From Endomychus coccineus (Eukaryota > Arthropoda > Insecta > Coleoptera > Endomychidae), in the NCBI GenBank assembly GCA_958510875.1, contig OY294068.1, forward strand, positions 162,228,388 to 162,292,387: DNA of 64,000 nt, written 5' to 3'. The number at the start of each line of letters is the position of its first letter. The first letter of the stretch is position 1. Below, piece by piece: positions 23,862 to 35,257 of the stretch. Position numbers and translations under genes: made by a program. The notes under the pieces are model-generated. The model saw only the letters and a list, made by a program, of their open reading frames with translations, had not been told where the DNA came from and did no database searches.

Positions 23862-25139
23862 CGAGGCCAAGGCGAAAAGTCCCTGAAAAATAAAACACGT
23901 GGCGCCACAATCTAAAATTCCAAGTGACATTTGTGATGTACCATCTTCAACCAGAACGTATTAAAATTTTCAGACTGATATGTCATTCAGTTCGGTTTGG
24001 ACACCCATCGAAAGCAAGCAACCTTGAAGATTTTTGTAAACATGGAAAAAAGTGAATTTACGCGTATTGATTAAACATTATTTCTTGTTCGGAAAAAACA
24101 TTACGTAAACCAAAGCATCGCTTGTTAACATTATGGGGATTCTTCACCATCGAGTGGAACAATTCACAAGTGGCTTACTGATTTTCGTTGTGGTATGAGC
24201 ACAAAGGACGCCGAACGTTCTGGTCGTTCAAATGAGGTTACAACGACAGAAATCGTCGATAAAATCCATGGTATGATATAGGACGATCGGCGAATTAAAG
24301 TGGACGAGATTGCTGAGGCTATCTCTACCGAATACGTACAGAACATTTTGCATACATTTTTGAATATGAGAAAACTATCTGTTGATGGGTGTCGCATTTG
24401 CTCTCTTCTGACAACAAGCGTGACCGTGTGAAAAATTAAAGGAGTGTATGGCGATGTTCAAGCGAGATAAGGAGGACGTTTTGCGCCGTTCCGAGGACGA
24501 AACATAGATCCATGACAACACACCGAAAACCAAAGAACAGTCGAAACGGTGGACTTGTCCTGACGAATCGGAGCCGAAAAAGGTCAAAGTGAGTTTATCG
24601 GCCAACAAAGTCTTGGTGACAGAGTTTCTGGGATGCACATGGTATCGTCCATATCGATTACCTTGAAAAGGGCAAAATGATTACCAGCGTATATTATGCA
24701 GAGCTTTGGATCGTGTCGACACCGATTTAAAGCGAAAGCGACCTCATTTAGCAACGAAAAAAGTGCTTTTCCACTAGAACAACGCACCGGCACACAGCTC
24801 CGCAGTCGCAATAGCAAAATTGCATGAATTGAACTACGACTTGGTTCGTCATCCACAATATTCGCCAGCTTTAAGTCACCTGCGATTTTTACCTATTTCC
24901 AAACTTGAAGAAATGGCTCTGCGGAAAGAGATTTGGCTCCAACGATGAGGTCATCGCTGAAACAAACGCCTATTTTGAAGGACAGCCGAAATCGTATTAT
25001 TTGGAAGGGATCGAAAAATTTGGAAAACGTTGGACGAAGTGTATCGGGATACAAGGAGATTATGTTGAGAATAAAATAAGTATTGACCAAATAAATCATT
25101 TCTTGTTTCATTTTCTAGGGACCTTTCACCTTGGCCTTG
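23862..25139 (+). mobile_element. Mariner transposon, nearly full length, dead
   Basis: Left end CGAGGCCAAGGCGAAAAGTC after TA (23,860); right end GGGACCTTTCACCTTGGCCT (to about 25,139), with the right TA lost. The inside holds a mariner transposase on the plus strand broken by many stops. Its first 180 bp match the isolated tip at 7.1 kb. 1,278 bp is the usual mariner size. Confidence 0.9.
24034..25060 (+). pseudogene. Mariner transposase relic (DD34D type)
   Basis: Begins MEKSEFTRI then a stop. Continues with the HTH region (SSPSSGTIHKWLTDF, KDAERSGRSNEV, DDRRIKVDEIAEAIS and VQNILHTFLNMRKL), the linker, and the catalytic half (HDNTPKTKEQSKRW, VHIDYLEKGKMI). The HQDNAPAH block is changed (CTAGAACAACGC) and SPDLAP reads SPALSH, so at least two catalytic motifs are lost. 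C-terminus: LKKWLCGKRFGSNDEVIAE. Start chosen at the ATG equivalent to that of the 34.2-kb copy. Confidence 0.88.
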
Positions 25140-25261
25140 AAATTTGGTCTTTTTACCACGCTTTTTGTCGGTTATGAGTTCCTTCAACAGAATGATCGGT
25201 CAGTAACGTTACAAACTTACTCATTCTACTGATGATCTCTATGAGAAGAACGAACGACTGT

Positions 25262-25976
25262 TCAGAACTATTATTACTTCAATTCCGTTGCACCAACTTG
25301 TTATAAGAAAAGTGTCATAAACAGCATTACAGACCGCGCGGTAAAATTGTCCCACGCAGAGGACCGTCCCAAGAATTAAAAAATTGTTCGTGACACACTG
25401 GAAATGAATGACTACCTATAAACTTTCTTCAATCCGATCATCAAAGAGAGAATAAACAGAATCTATAACGGTTCTTCATATAAAAATAACATAAAAGATA
25501 ATACAGACAATTATATAACCTTACCATACATTCCGGAGACCTCAGAGAAAATTAAGAAGTGTTTTAAAAAATACGATATAAATGTCGCGCATAAACCTAC
25601 TAACTGTGTTGGAAAATATTTCTCAAATCTAAAGCCTTTAATACCTAAAGATAAACAAACCCACACAGTATACAAATTAAATTGTTTAGATTGTGATGGA
25701 ACTTATACTGGAATCTCTAAACAATATTTACAAAAAAGAATGTACGGCCATAGGTATAGCACAAAAAAAAAAGAAAATTCCACCGCCCTTGCTAAACACT
25801 GCTTTGATTATAACCATTAGTTCGATTACAATAACGTTAATATTCTAACTAAGGAAACCAATTATCATAAAAGATCTATTTTGGAGATGATTCACATAAA
25901 ACGTGACTCCAATTCTGTAAATCATAGGACAGACACGCAAAATCTAAGTCATATCTATACAAATTTGATCAAATAA
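25262..25976 (+). pseudogene. PLE RT thumb and GIY-YIG endonuclease (relic)
   Basis: Reads TSIPLHQLVIRKVSxTALQT-like thumb sequence at 25,265 (compare FNSVAPTSYKKNVINSLTDR in the 58.7-kb copy), then NYITLPYIPETSEKIKKCF and HKPTNCVGKYFSNLKPLIP. The GIY-YIG core HTVYKLNCLDCDGTYTGISK and KRMYGHRYSTKKKENSTALA follow, then KHCFDYNH, a stop, and ILEMIHIKRDSNSVNHRTD. The GIY motif is VYK...YTG. Breaks: at least one frameshift in the thumb and a stop (TAG, 25,817) after the His-rich block. The chromosomal 5' part of the RT is missing. Confidence 0.88.
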
Positions 25977-26358
25977 TATCTCTTGCAAATTCCTACATGC
26001 CTCGTATAATGTAATAGTATATATTTAGGTAGAATGTCAAGTATACCTCCTGTCACGACAAAACCTTTTCTATTAGCTCGTAAATCTAACAACTGGTTCG
26101 AAAGTTGTATACTTAAAAATTAAATTTTATTTGTCTGGTCTCTAGTCGATCACTTACTATGTTGACATGAGTACGCTTTTATTAAGAAATCTTCTTTCCA
26201 GTGGATTTTTGATAATTTTACTATAGCATCGAGGTTTACAATATCGTTTACGTTTTTCTGTTCGTTTCGGCGACGTGGGCATTTTAATTGAAATTGGTGC
26301 GATTTGGACGCTTTGTGTAATACAATTAGTTTAAGTAATCAAGTTTTAGACATAATAA

Positions 26359-26400
26359 GTCTTCTGATGATGGTCGTGAGACCGAAACGTACGTAAAGAC
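26359..26400 (+). ncRNA. Type I hammerhead ribozyme of a PLE, intact
   Basis: Stem I GTCTT (26,359-26,363) pairs with AAGAC (26,396-26,400). Core CTGATGA is at 26,364-26,370. Stem II GGTC/GACC is closed by a GTGA tetraloop (26,372-26,383). GAA is at 26,384-26,386. Stem III is the palindrome ACGTACGT (26,387-26,394), followed by A at 26,395 as the cleavage nucleotide. In a monomer stem III would be only 2 bp (A-U, C-G) with loop GUAC; in a dimer it becomes 8 bp. All conserved core nucleotides are present. An unpaired T (26,371) sits before stem II. Confidence 0.9.
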
Positions 26401-26475
26401 GAAAATTTTAAAACAGAGTGTTAATGTGACCTATTTCCCGAGAATTTTTATATAAATTCATACTGGGTCAAGAAT

Positions 26476-28165
26476 CTTTATTATTACTATTAGTTTGTAA
26501 TGATGTTACGTACAATCACGATAAGGGGAAATACGTTCTGATGTGTGATGCGTTTAGATTTTTCATGTTTCATGTTAATATTATGGTATTTCGATAAGTT
26601 GTTTTGTACCCATTTACTACTGTTTGATAGATTCAAACCTTTCTATGCTATGTTTCACTCGAGGTTTCAATTTTACGATCATTTACGTGATATTTTTAAT
26701 ACAATTCTATACACCTCAATATTATATTATCTACTTTTCGACGAAGGTACTTCAACATACAGTCTATTGACAAAAGAAACTGGATATTTGCGTTGAATAC
26801 ACATGAATATGACATAATGTATTGTAGTTCTGAAGAACATTGTTAGCACATTAACATGTGGTGTGTTTCCAAGAAGAAAGATGATCAACCAAATTGTAGG
26901 TAATTTAGTCAGCTTCAAGTTTTCTCGGCATAAAATTCAGGATTTCGAGTTATTCTCAAAAATCCGTTCTAAAGTATTTTTCTAATAAACATCTAGAATT
27001 TGTATTTGACTACAAATGTTTGTATGAAACTTTTCAATAACCTGAACAAATAATTTATATTTGCTGTCATGGCGTCCGGAAGGTGTAAATTCGGAAATAA
27101 CGCAGCATAAATAAATGAATGAGGAGAATTTGAAAAATGATAGTGCCATGCCAATACTCTCCATAGTAGAAGGCCTAAACGCTGAGTACAAAAGACACTG
27201 TAACGTCATCCATAGAGGCTTGCTGAATGACGTAGTATACGACGGTAACGTAACCTAAGATTTCCTCGTGATTGGAACGTAGTTTTACCTGTAAATAAGA
27301 GTGTTATGACTGAATAAAGTGCGTTGCAAAATGGCTTCCCAAGTGAATATATGTTGGCTCTAACAGCGTTTTGTGTCGTACTTACAGTTTACTGACGTTT
27401 GTTAGATAATCACTTACGCTGCATAAATGTTGTCCTTCTGGCTGTAAGGGAAATTACAACAAAGGGCCAAAAGTTCATATGTTTTCCTAAAGATACTATG
27501 GAAACAATGGATATCGGCTGCCCCTATGAAATATTTCATGGTTACAGCAATAACAGAACAAAATTCTCGTAGTGGTATATCCTCTGGAGTAAATGTCATT
27601 TGGGATCGGGTGGAAAATAGTTTAATAATCACATTCAAAAGCTTTCATTTAATGGTACAAAATATTCAATAAACAAAAGTTGTCATTATTCCATGTTTGT
27701 TTTCAAAGTTGCAAGAGTTGATTTTTTCAGACCGAGTACAATTACTTTCCGTATACTTTTGTTTCCTGAAAATTAAAACTTCAACATGTAACACAGCCGT
27801 GCGTAAATTGTTGTCAGAGGAATTCACAAATTAAATTACGCATTCTTCATTCCCCTTCAAATAATTTTAGGATTGTCTCACTGCTGTGAGCCCTGATATC
27901 TTTTGGACGTAGTCACGAGATGAGGTACCAGTTAATGTTCTTTTCACGAAAAATGGTTGGACTTAATGACTGCAGTACACCGCCGACCATAAATACCCTT
28001 GAATATGCTCATATTAGTTACAAGGGCCGTACTGAATAATTGTAAATAGGCAAAAAGACATAGCAGCTAGTTTTATTGTAAAATTAGTCACCCTTTATTT
28101 CTTACGAGAAGTGTTCAACTTATTACTTGTTGTTATTTCAGCAAATTTTACTTACGTTTAAACAT
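26476..28165. other. Unassigned AT-rich stretch
   Basis: Frames at 26,545-26,796, 26,982-27,209 and 27,414-27,638 have no recognisable motif. No paired ends found. May include decayed repeat. Confidence 0.35.
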
Positions 28166-28169
28166 TATG

Positions 28170-29270
28170 TGGCGTCTGTGGCGAAACGTTGATGATGCTT
28201 CTTCTAGTGTTCCGGTAAAGAAAAGGCTATTATCTATCGATGCTAGGGAAATTGTAAAAACTATATAGTTGTATATAGGATTTAACGCTAGTGCTGCGGT
28301 GACTGAAACATGTGCTTTGACTACAGTGAAAAGAATCATGTCAAATCCCGTCAAATCAAGAAAGAGGCTTAAAGATGCCGGTTTCACAAAATGCTTGGAG
28401 GAAGGCGACAAAGACTCGATAAGAAGAAAAATCTACACGTTGTACGAAGAGAAACGCGTGCCTACATTACATGATCTAAAGCAACGGCTCATTAATGATG
28501 AAACTTAAATAATCTGTAGCCTCACTAGACTTTGGAGAATCCTGTCTAAAAGTATAGTACAATTGACAAAAGGCAAGTACTTATGGAAACTTGGCACTAT
28601 GAGTAAATAACTTCGATAAGAAAATACCATTTTGAAAATCGTGCCATAATTTACCTTGAACAGACATGGTTTGACTCGTATAAAACACCATGCAAAGGAT
28701 GGTCCGATTCTTCCGGTAAATGTAGAACAAAAGCTCCGTCAAATAAAGGATACATGATAACCATTTTACGGAACATAAAACGGTTGGTTTCCAAATGCCT
28801 TATGGTTTACCTACTGCAAAGTATATTAAAGACTCCCGCGTGGACTACCAAACATTCTAGTGAATAGCGTGATAGTAATGGACAATGCAAGATATCATAG
28901 TCGCCAGTTACATAGGGCTCCAAGCTCAAATAATACGAAATTGGAAATTCAAAACTACATGGCAAATGATATATATTTTGAAGAATCTTATACAAGAACT
29001 GATCTTTTACAAGTTTTAAAAGCATTTTGTCTTAATAAAATTTATGTTTGCATTGGCAGAGGTGATGGGACATACAGACTCCCACTCTATTTTTGTATAT
29101 TTAATCCAATAGAGCATATGTGGCATCAACCGACTTTTAGTGGTATTGTTTTAGAATCAGTAAGAAAATGTGTCAATGATATTTTCCCAGATAGTTGGAA
29201 AAATTCAGTCTATCATGTGATAACTGTAGAAAATTCTATATTACTCTTATTCCAGTCAAAAGTGTGAAAA
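28170..29270 (+). pseudogene. IS630/Tc1-superfamily transposase (DDE_3 type), relic
   Basis: N-terminal part: LYIGFNASAAVTETCAL, SRKRLKDAGF, DKDSIRRKIYTLYEEKRVPT and LHDLKQRLINDET, ending in a stop. A decayed middle lacks the first catalytic Asp (DETWFDTH motif; traces of a KTPCKGWSDSSG-like block near 28,685). C-terminal part (28,860-29,267): NSVIVMDNARYHSRQL with the second catalytic Asp, YFEESYTRTDLLQVLK, PLYFCIFNPIEHMW with the Glu, and a short C-terminus. Same family as the N-terminal fragment at 7.6-8.1 kb. Multiple stops make it dead. Confidence 0.85.
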
Positions 29271-29517
29271 AATGGGGGTCATTACTAAAATTTTATAGAC
29301 CGTACGAAAATGCAAAATTATTTTTGCATCGTGTTCAGAATGGCATATACATTTCTATTAATAAACAATGAAAAACCATCTTCAATTAACAAATGGAATG
29401 TCTTTTATAACAAATGAAATATCTCGGGCTCCAAAAGTTTCTGAAATTTGGTATCAGTGAGTTTTTTGGCCCGCTGAACTGGAATCTTTATAATAATGAT
29501 GATATTACTCGGTTATA

Positions 29518-30399
29518 CCGGGATATCAAAAATTATCTTGGTCAAGGGTGGTTGTGTCTTACTTTACGTTTGAAATAATTATGTCACTGTCACACTGACA
29601 TCATCAATAACCTACAAATTTCATACCTATTTATTTCAGTTGTAAAACAATAATGAACTGCAAATTATGAAATAATTATGTGAACTTTGAACCTTTTCAG
29701 AGGTCGTGGATGCCACAATCCGGGTCAAAAACGGTTTTGAAATAGTTAATTTTCCGTAAATCGAATGACGTTCACGTGAGAAGCCCGTAGCACGCGAGTT
29801 AGAAAAGTGCAAACTGGTTGTACCTAATACGGCTTTACGACGACTTATTTCGATAAATGTCCATTAAATAGGAAAATTTAAAACAGTTTGAGCTATTCTC
29901 AGATATCAGGTACGCGCGTCTAACGTGCGACGTACCAAAGGGAATTTTTTCGCGACTAAAATATACACGAAGCGGGTAAAAGCTAGTGGCTCATAGCCAA
30001 AAACACTTTATTACAACTGGCGCCGGTCGCACGGGGCAAGAAACGGCCCCAAATTAACAAGACCGAGGTAAAATGTATAAACTCTAACTTACGCGCAGCG
30101 AGCTCCTCGAGGCGTATGTCAAAATGATTTCGTTCGTAGCTAATTACATAGGACGTCTGGCGTTCATGCAATTTTGTTTTTAGATAATTCGAACCTTCTA
30201 ATTTCGATAGGCCACGTGAAAATCCCGGAGTCCAAAGCGCTGAAGACTTCTGAGTGTTACAATATTCGTATAAAATTGCGAAATTTCGCACTTTTAGAAA
30301 CTTCAAATTAATTATGACATAATTATTTCAAACGTAAAGTAAGACACACGTTTTAGATTCCACAACCACCCTTGACCAAGATAATTTTTGATATCCCGG
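29518..30399. mobile_element. Non-autonomous TIR element, copy 1
   Basis: Starts CCGGGATATCAAAAATTATC after TA and ends with its reverse complement before TA. The inverted repeats extend about 85 bp (...CTTGGTCAAGGGTGGTTGTG...TTTACGTTTGAAATAATT), with about 15 bp missing from the left one. TA duplications (here TATA) point to the Tc1/mariner superfamily. Interior is GC- and CpG-richer than its surroundings. A 107-codon minus-strand frame at 29,983-30,306 is shared in part with copy 2 (45,132-46,095), but all visible differences change amino acids. Confidence 0.9.
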
Positions 30400-30865
30400 T
30401 ATATAAAATAGTATCTTCTTTCATATTATCAAAATCAATTTTTGAATCTTGAATTTACTACAAACCCGCTGACCCGTTTTGTTGTGAATTAGGTTTTTAA
30501 GTTTTGTCAGCTGACAATTTTTTTTCGTATTTACATATACGTTAATTTAATTTACATAACTTTATTTTCGGTTACTAAGTATTAATACAAATTGATATTT
30601 CCTAGAGTCTACGTGTTTTATAAATGAAAATAGAAAAAAGGACGGATCTTCCAGCCGCATCAGATACTATTGCCAGCATGCCAGTTCCTTTCCCTCCACA
30701 CTTAAAGACGGCTGCTGTGTTTTTCGTATGCATTATAGAGACCTAGTATATATGACCTCTATGGTACACGAACACCGCATCATCATTGATGCCTCAAAAA
30801 CTGCTCTTTTTTACCTGCTTTGAAAGGGTACTGCACATATCATATAAAAGATACTTGAAATTCTT

Positions 30866-31350
30866 TATCATAATAATTGTCTAACATTTTTCGAAAACAA
30901 AAAACAATTGAAGATTGTCGTGTAAATATGTAACATTTTAATTTTTCGTAGTTTTCCAGGAAACTACAGTTGCTTTTGATTTTATAACCATAAAATAATA
31001 CTCAGCGAGGATAAAAACATATAATTAGACACGTTGGATGAGGACCGAGACAGGAATATGAAGGAAAACGACCCAATTCTTCACCAATTTTCCTTATTTT
31101 AGTGACCTTATTATTTCAATAACACTGACTAACATTTTTCGAAAACAAAATAATTAAAGTTTGTCGTGTAGAAATGGTAAATTTTCATTTTCCGCAAAAT
31201 TATCGTCGGTTTTGATTTTATGATCATAAAATAAGCGACCACGAAAACAAATAATTAGACACATTGAACGAGGACTGGGATAGGAATATGAAGGAAAAAC
31301 GACGCAATTTTCCAGAACTTTCCTTCTTTCAGTGAAAATTGTACGGAGAC
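30866..31350. repeat. Tandem dimer of a ~248-bp unit
   Basis: CTAACATTTTTCGAAAACAA occurs at 30,881 and 31,129. Each is followed in order by TGTCGTGTA, a TTTTGATTTTAT palindromic patch (ACCATAAAATAA / GATCATAAAATAA), ACAAATAATTAGACAC, GAGGAC and AGGAATATGAAGG. Two diverged direct copies; no third copy seen. No coding potential. Confidence 0.85.
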
Positions 31351-31704
31351 ACATAACAGCATCTCATTATTTTAATACCACAGCCCTAGAAAAAATTTTG
31401 TTTGTTGCTAAGATTTGGTAAAATTCGGATTCAGCGTACCAAAAAACCCCCTGATATCAAATTTCAGAAACCTTGGATTAGAAGAGCCCGAGATATTCCA
31501 TTTGTTATAAAAGACATGGCATTAGTTAATTGAAGAAGGTTTTTCATTGTTTATTATTAGCAATAACCACGAGCCCTTTTTTTCTGGCTAACGATGTGTA
31601 AGCAAAACCGAATTGTTAAGTTGTAACTTGTCTTTATTCCTCTGATGATCAACATTTATCCACCTCGTAGTGCCGGAAATTCTTGATTGAGGATCTTTTT
31701 TGGC

Positions 31705-31910
31705 TAAAGCAGTTGGCGCTCTGGGTAATCCGATCAATCAAGAATTTAAGGACACTTATCACTATCGAATATTGCATTTCCGTGCGGACATGTTTTTCAC
31801 ACTGGACTATCTGGATCATAATGTAATTAAACCAATTATGATAAATGTTAGTGAGGGTAGAAACAGCGAAACGGAACCAGCTATAAAAACATGTAAAAAA
31901 GTGAATAAAT
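31705..31910 (+). CDS. Candidate terminal exon of a host gene
   Basis: An open frame of about 65 codons with non-random composition, including EFKDTYHYRILHFRADMFF and DYLDHNVIKPIMINVSEG, follows an acceptor-like TTTTTTGGCTAAAGCAG (ending 31,710), and ends in TAA at 31,910-31,912. Two overlapping AATAAA signals at 31,955-31,964 are the right distance for polyadenylation. The ...DYLDxxVIKPI pattern faintly recalls the cytosolic start of Na+/H+ exchanger tails, but I do not assert that. No upstream exon identified. If real it is the only host 3' exon in the window. Confidence 0.4.
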
Positions 31911-31954
31911 AACTAGTATTTAAAACTAGTTTAGGCAGGTAGACCGCACGCTAT

Positions 31955-31964
31955 AATAAATAAA
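31955..31964 (+). terminator. Candidate poly(A) signals
   Basis: Overlapping AATAAATAAA about 45 nt after the stop codon of the candidate terminal exon. AT-rich DNA makes chance hits common. Confidence 0.35.
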
Positions 31965-33165
31965 AAAAACTTTGTATTATTCAGGTTACTTTATTTGGTT
32001 GAATTAATATAAACATATCATACGAAAATGATTACTTGCTTACTTGTTTTCCTTAGAATTATTTCAAATTACGTACAATGAATACATAATTATCTAAAGT
32101 CCGGCCCTTTTGGCGTTCTGTTTATTTATTTGTTTATTGCCAAGCTCTTGCATAGACAATGGGTAATTTTACGTGAGGACCATTTTTCGTGAAAAGAACT
32201 TTACATCCGGCCTTATAATCAAATTGTAATCATTTCATTTTTACCTTGACTCAATCGTAACATTTGGCAGCTAAGTAGTTATAGGCGGTTACATTTAGCC
32301 CCAACGTTAATTATTGCCGTTACATTTTGGCAATAACGTGTCATAGTTTTGAACCCTTACATTTTGGACGTATAGTGAGGGAAGTAAATATCCCATTTTC
32401 TTAATTATATAGTTGCAAATAAATGCTTTCAAACCCTATTTCCCTTTTTCTGAAACAAACATACTTGAATTACCTTTGAGCGACTACTTCAGTTGCGTTA
32501 TGGCTTCAAAGACATCGGCCAGTGTCCCTCAGGTTCTGATCTCCTGGACTCGAATGGCTAATTCAGTAATTTCACAACCCAGACCGATGACATTACCGGG
32601 CAGTACGATTTTCCATCAGTTGTAAAACACCGCCTCACAAGTTCGAAAACTTGCCAGTATGTTAAGGGATTAGACGTTCAAGAATATCGAACTGAGAAGC
32701 GAAGGCCGCCAGTTTACAAGCCCGAATATTAAATGAGCAATGTTTGCTTATTTATCTGTGCCTCAAATTGCATGAGTTTATGTGAGAGATATATAATCCA
32801 TATGTTGAACATATTAAAAATGTTGTGCAATAAAGTAGAAAATGATATTGTGTTCTTTCTTGGCCCAGTACGGATATTTACTTTTAAATCTGAACTGTGT
32901 TGTCATATTGCATCATGGAGGTGTAAACATTTATTCAAGCCTAGCAGGAGACACGGTGTATCTATTACATTTTGTTTATACCGATCCAGGGAAAAATGTA
33001 TTCCGTTAAAAACGGTATATCACCTACTTCATGCTTTTTCACAAACTTCATTTTCACATGTTAATTCGTTACTTTTGATCAAAAAGAAAAGTGATGGCCG
33101 ACAAGTCTGTGTGTCCATAACATTTTGTACCCGCACATATAGAGAAAAAAGATTTCATGGCTGAA
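31965..33165. other. Unassigned stretch
   Basis: A plus frame at 32,413-32,625 and a long plus frame at 32,733-33,164 (143 codons) are Cys-, Ser- and His-rich and match nothing I know. The second ends at the mariner boundary. Confidence 0.35.
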
Positions 33166-33167
33166 TA

Positions 33168-34387
33168 CGAGGGCATGATGAAAAGTCCCTAAGAAATGAA
33201 ACAAGAAATGATTTATTTGGTCAAAACTTATTGTATTTCTCAACATAATGTCCTTGTAGCCCGATACACTTCGTCGAAAGTTTTTCTAATTTTTGATCCC
33301 TTCCAAATAATACGATTTCGGCAACCCTTCAAAAAATAGGCGTTTGTTTCAGCGAAGACTTCATCGTTGGAGTCAAATCTCTTTCCGCCGAGCCATTTCT
33401 TCAAGTTTGGAAATTGATAAAAATCGCAGGGGGTCAAATTTGGAGAATATGGTGGATGACGAACCAATTCGTAGCGCAATTCATGAAATTTTGCCATTGC
33501 GACTGCGACCCGTGCGCCGGTGCGTTGTCCTGGTGGAAGGGCACCTTTTTCTCTGCCAAATCCGGCCGCTTTTGCTTCAGATCGGCGTCGAATCGATCCA
33601 ACAGCTCTGCCTGATATACGGCGTTGATGGTTTTGCCCTTTTCAAGGTAATCGAAAAGGACGATACTGTCGCCATGACTTTGTTGGCCCATAAACCCTCT
33701 TTGACCTTTTCGGCTTCGATTCACCGGGACAAGTCCACTGTTTCGACTGTTCTTTGGTCTCTGGTGTGTTGTGATGGATCCATGTTTTGTCCACAGTTAC
33801 GAAACGGAGCAAAACGTCCTTTTTATTGCACTTGAACATTGCCAAACACTCTTTTGAAGTTGTCACACGGACGTGCAAATGCGGCACCCATCTGTCAGAT
33901 AGCTTTCTCATCTTCAAAAATGTATGCAAAATGTTGCGTACTCGTTCTGTTGAGATGTCCATAACCTCAGCAATCTCGTGCATTCCAACTCGTCGATCGC
34001 CCAATATCAAACCAAGGATTTTTTCGACGAGATCTGGCGCTGTAACCTTAATTGGACGACCAGAACTTTCGGCGTACTTTGTAGTCATACCACCACAACG
34101 AAAATCAGTAAACCACTTGTGAATCATTCCAATCGATGGTGAAGAGTACCCATAATGTTTATCAAACGATACTTCGGTTTGCATAATTTTTTTTCCACGC
34201 AGGAAATTATATTTAATCAAGACGCGAAATTCACTTTTATCCATGTTTACAACAATCTTCAAGGTTGCTTTCTGAAAATTAAAATGCGATCTACTTAAAG
34301 ATGGTACCTACATCAAAAATGTCACATGGGATTTTCTCTTGTGGCTCCATCTATTTTATTTTTCATGGACTTTTCACATTGCCCGTG
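33168..34387 (-). mobile_element. Mariner transposon, full length with both ends
   Basis: Flanked by TA (33,166 and 34,388). TIRs: CGAGGGCATGATGAAAAGTC at the left, and CACGGGCAATGTGAAAAGTC at the other end (read on the minus strand). 1,220 bp. It is the best preserved of the mariner copies here (23.9, 52.1, 62.1 kb and the 7.1-kb tip), but its gene carries frameshifts. Confidence 0.93.
33240..34262 (-). pseudogene. Mariner transposase (DD34D), frameshifted
   Basis: Three overlapping frames together cover about the usual 340-350 residues. Frame 1 (33,642-34,262): start MDKSEFRVLIKYNFL after MKIVVN, HTH blocks YSSPSIGMIHKWFTDFRCGG and GMHEIAEVMDISTERVRNIL, MRKLSDRWVPH, and the first Asp in FVTVDKTWIHHNTPETKEQS (normally VDETW; Glu to Lys). 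Frame 2 (33,434-33,724): YLEKGKTI and HQDNAPAH, with the second Asp. Frame 3 (33,240-33,497): YSPNLTPCDFYQFPNLKKWL, with the third Asp. Frameshifts fall near 33,700 and 33,490. All three catalytic Asp residues survive; the protein does not. Confidence 0.93.
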
Positions 34388-34391
34388 TATA

Positions 34392-35041
34392 CAGAGTGTT
34401 TCGGGAGGAAATGGAAATATTTTAAGGACATGTTTAGGAAGCCAAAATAAGCTCATAAACTAATAATTTTTATTTACAAAACTAACTAAATAAAACAAAA
34501 AAATTAGCAAATAATAATAATAATAAAAATAATAACCTTGTATCCACTTTAGTAGCATAAACCAACGACTTCATCCTTCCCCAAGGATAAAAATCTGCGA
34601 GGTGGCCAAATCCAAATCCATTGATCGCCGAAATGAGTATTCAGAAAATGTCTTACAGTATTTCATCATGTTGGGAGATAATACGTCGTCGAATATTCAA
34701 ATGTACTTCGTCCAAGATCCTGTAAATGATCTTCCAAAGAATGTAAATAACCTTCCCCAGGAAGGAACTGTACAACTATGAAACCATAAGCAAACATCAT
34801 ATCTGCATATTCTTTATGGCTGAATATGTGTGAGGCATTTTTACAATCTCATAAAACTAGCACGATACTTGCCTATTTTATATTGTGTTGTCATTTGGGA
34901 CAACGTTATCAAAGTTAGCTTGATTAACTTTTTGAAAAAAAAAAAACTAATTATCTCTAGAACAAATGAAAATCGGATGAGCTTATTTTGGCTTTCTAGA
35001 CATGTCTTTAAAATATTTACATTTCTTCCTGAAACATCATG
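34392..35041. mobile_element. Foldback/MITE with ~70-bp inverted ends
   Basis: Left end CAGAGTGTTTCGGGAGGAAA...GACATGTTTAGGAAGCC, AAAATAAGCTCAT; right end is the reverse complement (CATGATGTTTCAGGAAGAAA on the minus strand) with several mismatches. TA or TATA at both borders. The left TA is shared with the right TIR of the neighbouring mariner, i.e. the two elements abut. Interior is simple-sequence rich (AATAATAAT) and non-coding. Confidence 0.85.
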
Positions 35042-35257
35042 TATATATCACAACTTATTCGCTTATAATTCAAATCTTTTTATTACATATAATCGGAGAT
35101 TCTTGATATATTTTATACTTGAAATATTAACGGTACAATTTCGATTATTCGTGGTTCTGTTCGTTTCGACGACGTAGGCATTTTTAATTGAAATTAGTGC
35201 GATATGGACGCTTAATGCTATAATTAGTTTTAAAAAAACACCTTTTTGACATAATAA

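Larger units (their letters stand above)
25250..26475 (+). mobile_element. PLE 3' half with terminal repeat and hammerhead
   Basis: 5'-truncated Penelope-like element starting directly after the mariner. Order: RT thumb, GIY-YIG, stop, pLTR (25,980-26,475) ending GTGACCTATTTCCCGAGAAT, TTTTTATATAAATTC, ATACTGGGTCAAG. The pLTR from about 26,255 on is nearly identical to the solo copy at 35,150. Confidence 0.9.

Noticed and set aside
29983..30306. Frame shared by the two TIR-element copies (29,983-30,306 and 45,360-45,614) as a possible small gene
   Set aside because: Over the shared part all the differences I compared change the amino acid, and the upstream part is broken in copy 2, so there is no sign of selection on a protein.
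33344..34122. Plus-strand frames of 163 and 111 codons inside the mariner
   Set aside because: They are antisense to the transposase, whose motifs are plain on the minus strand.
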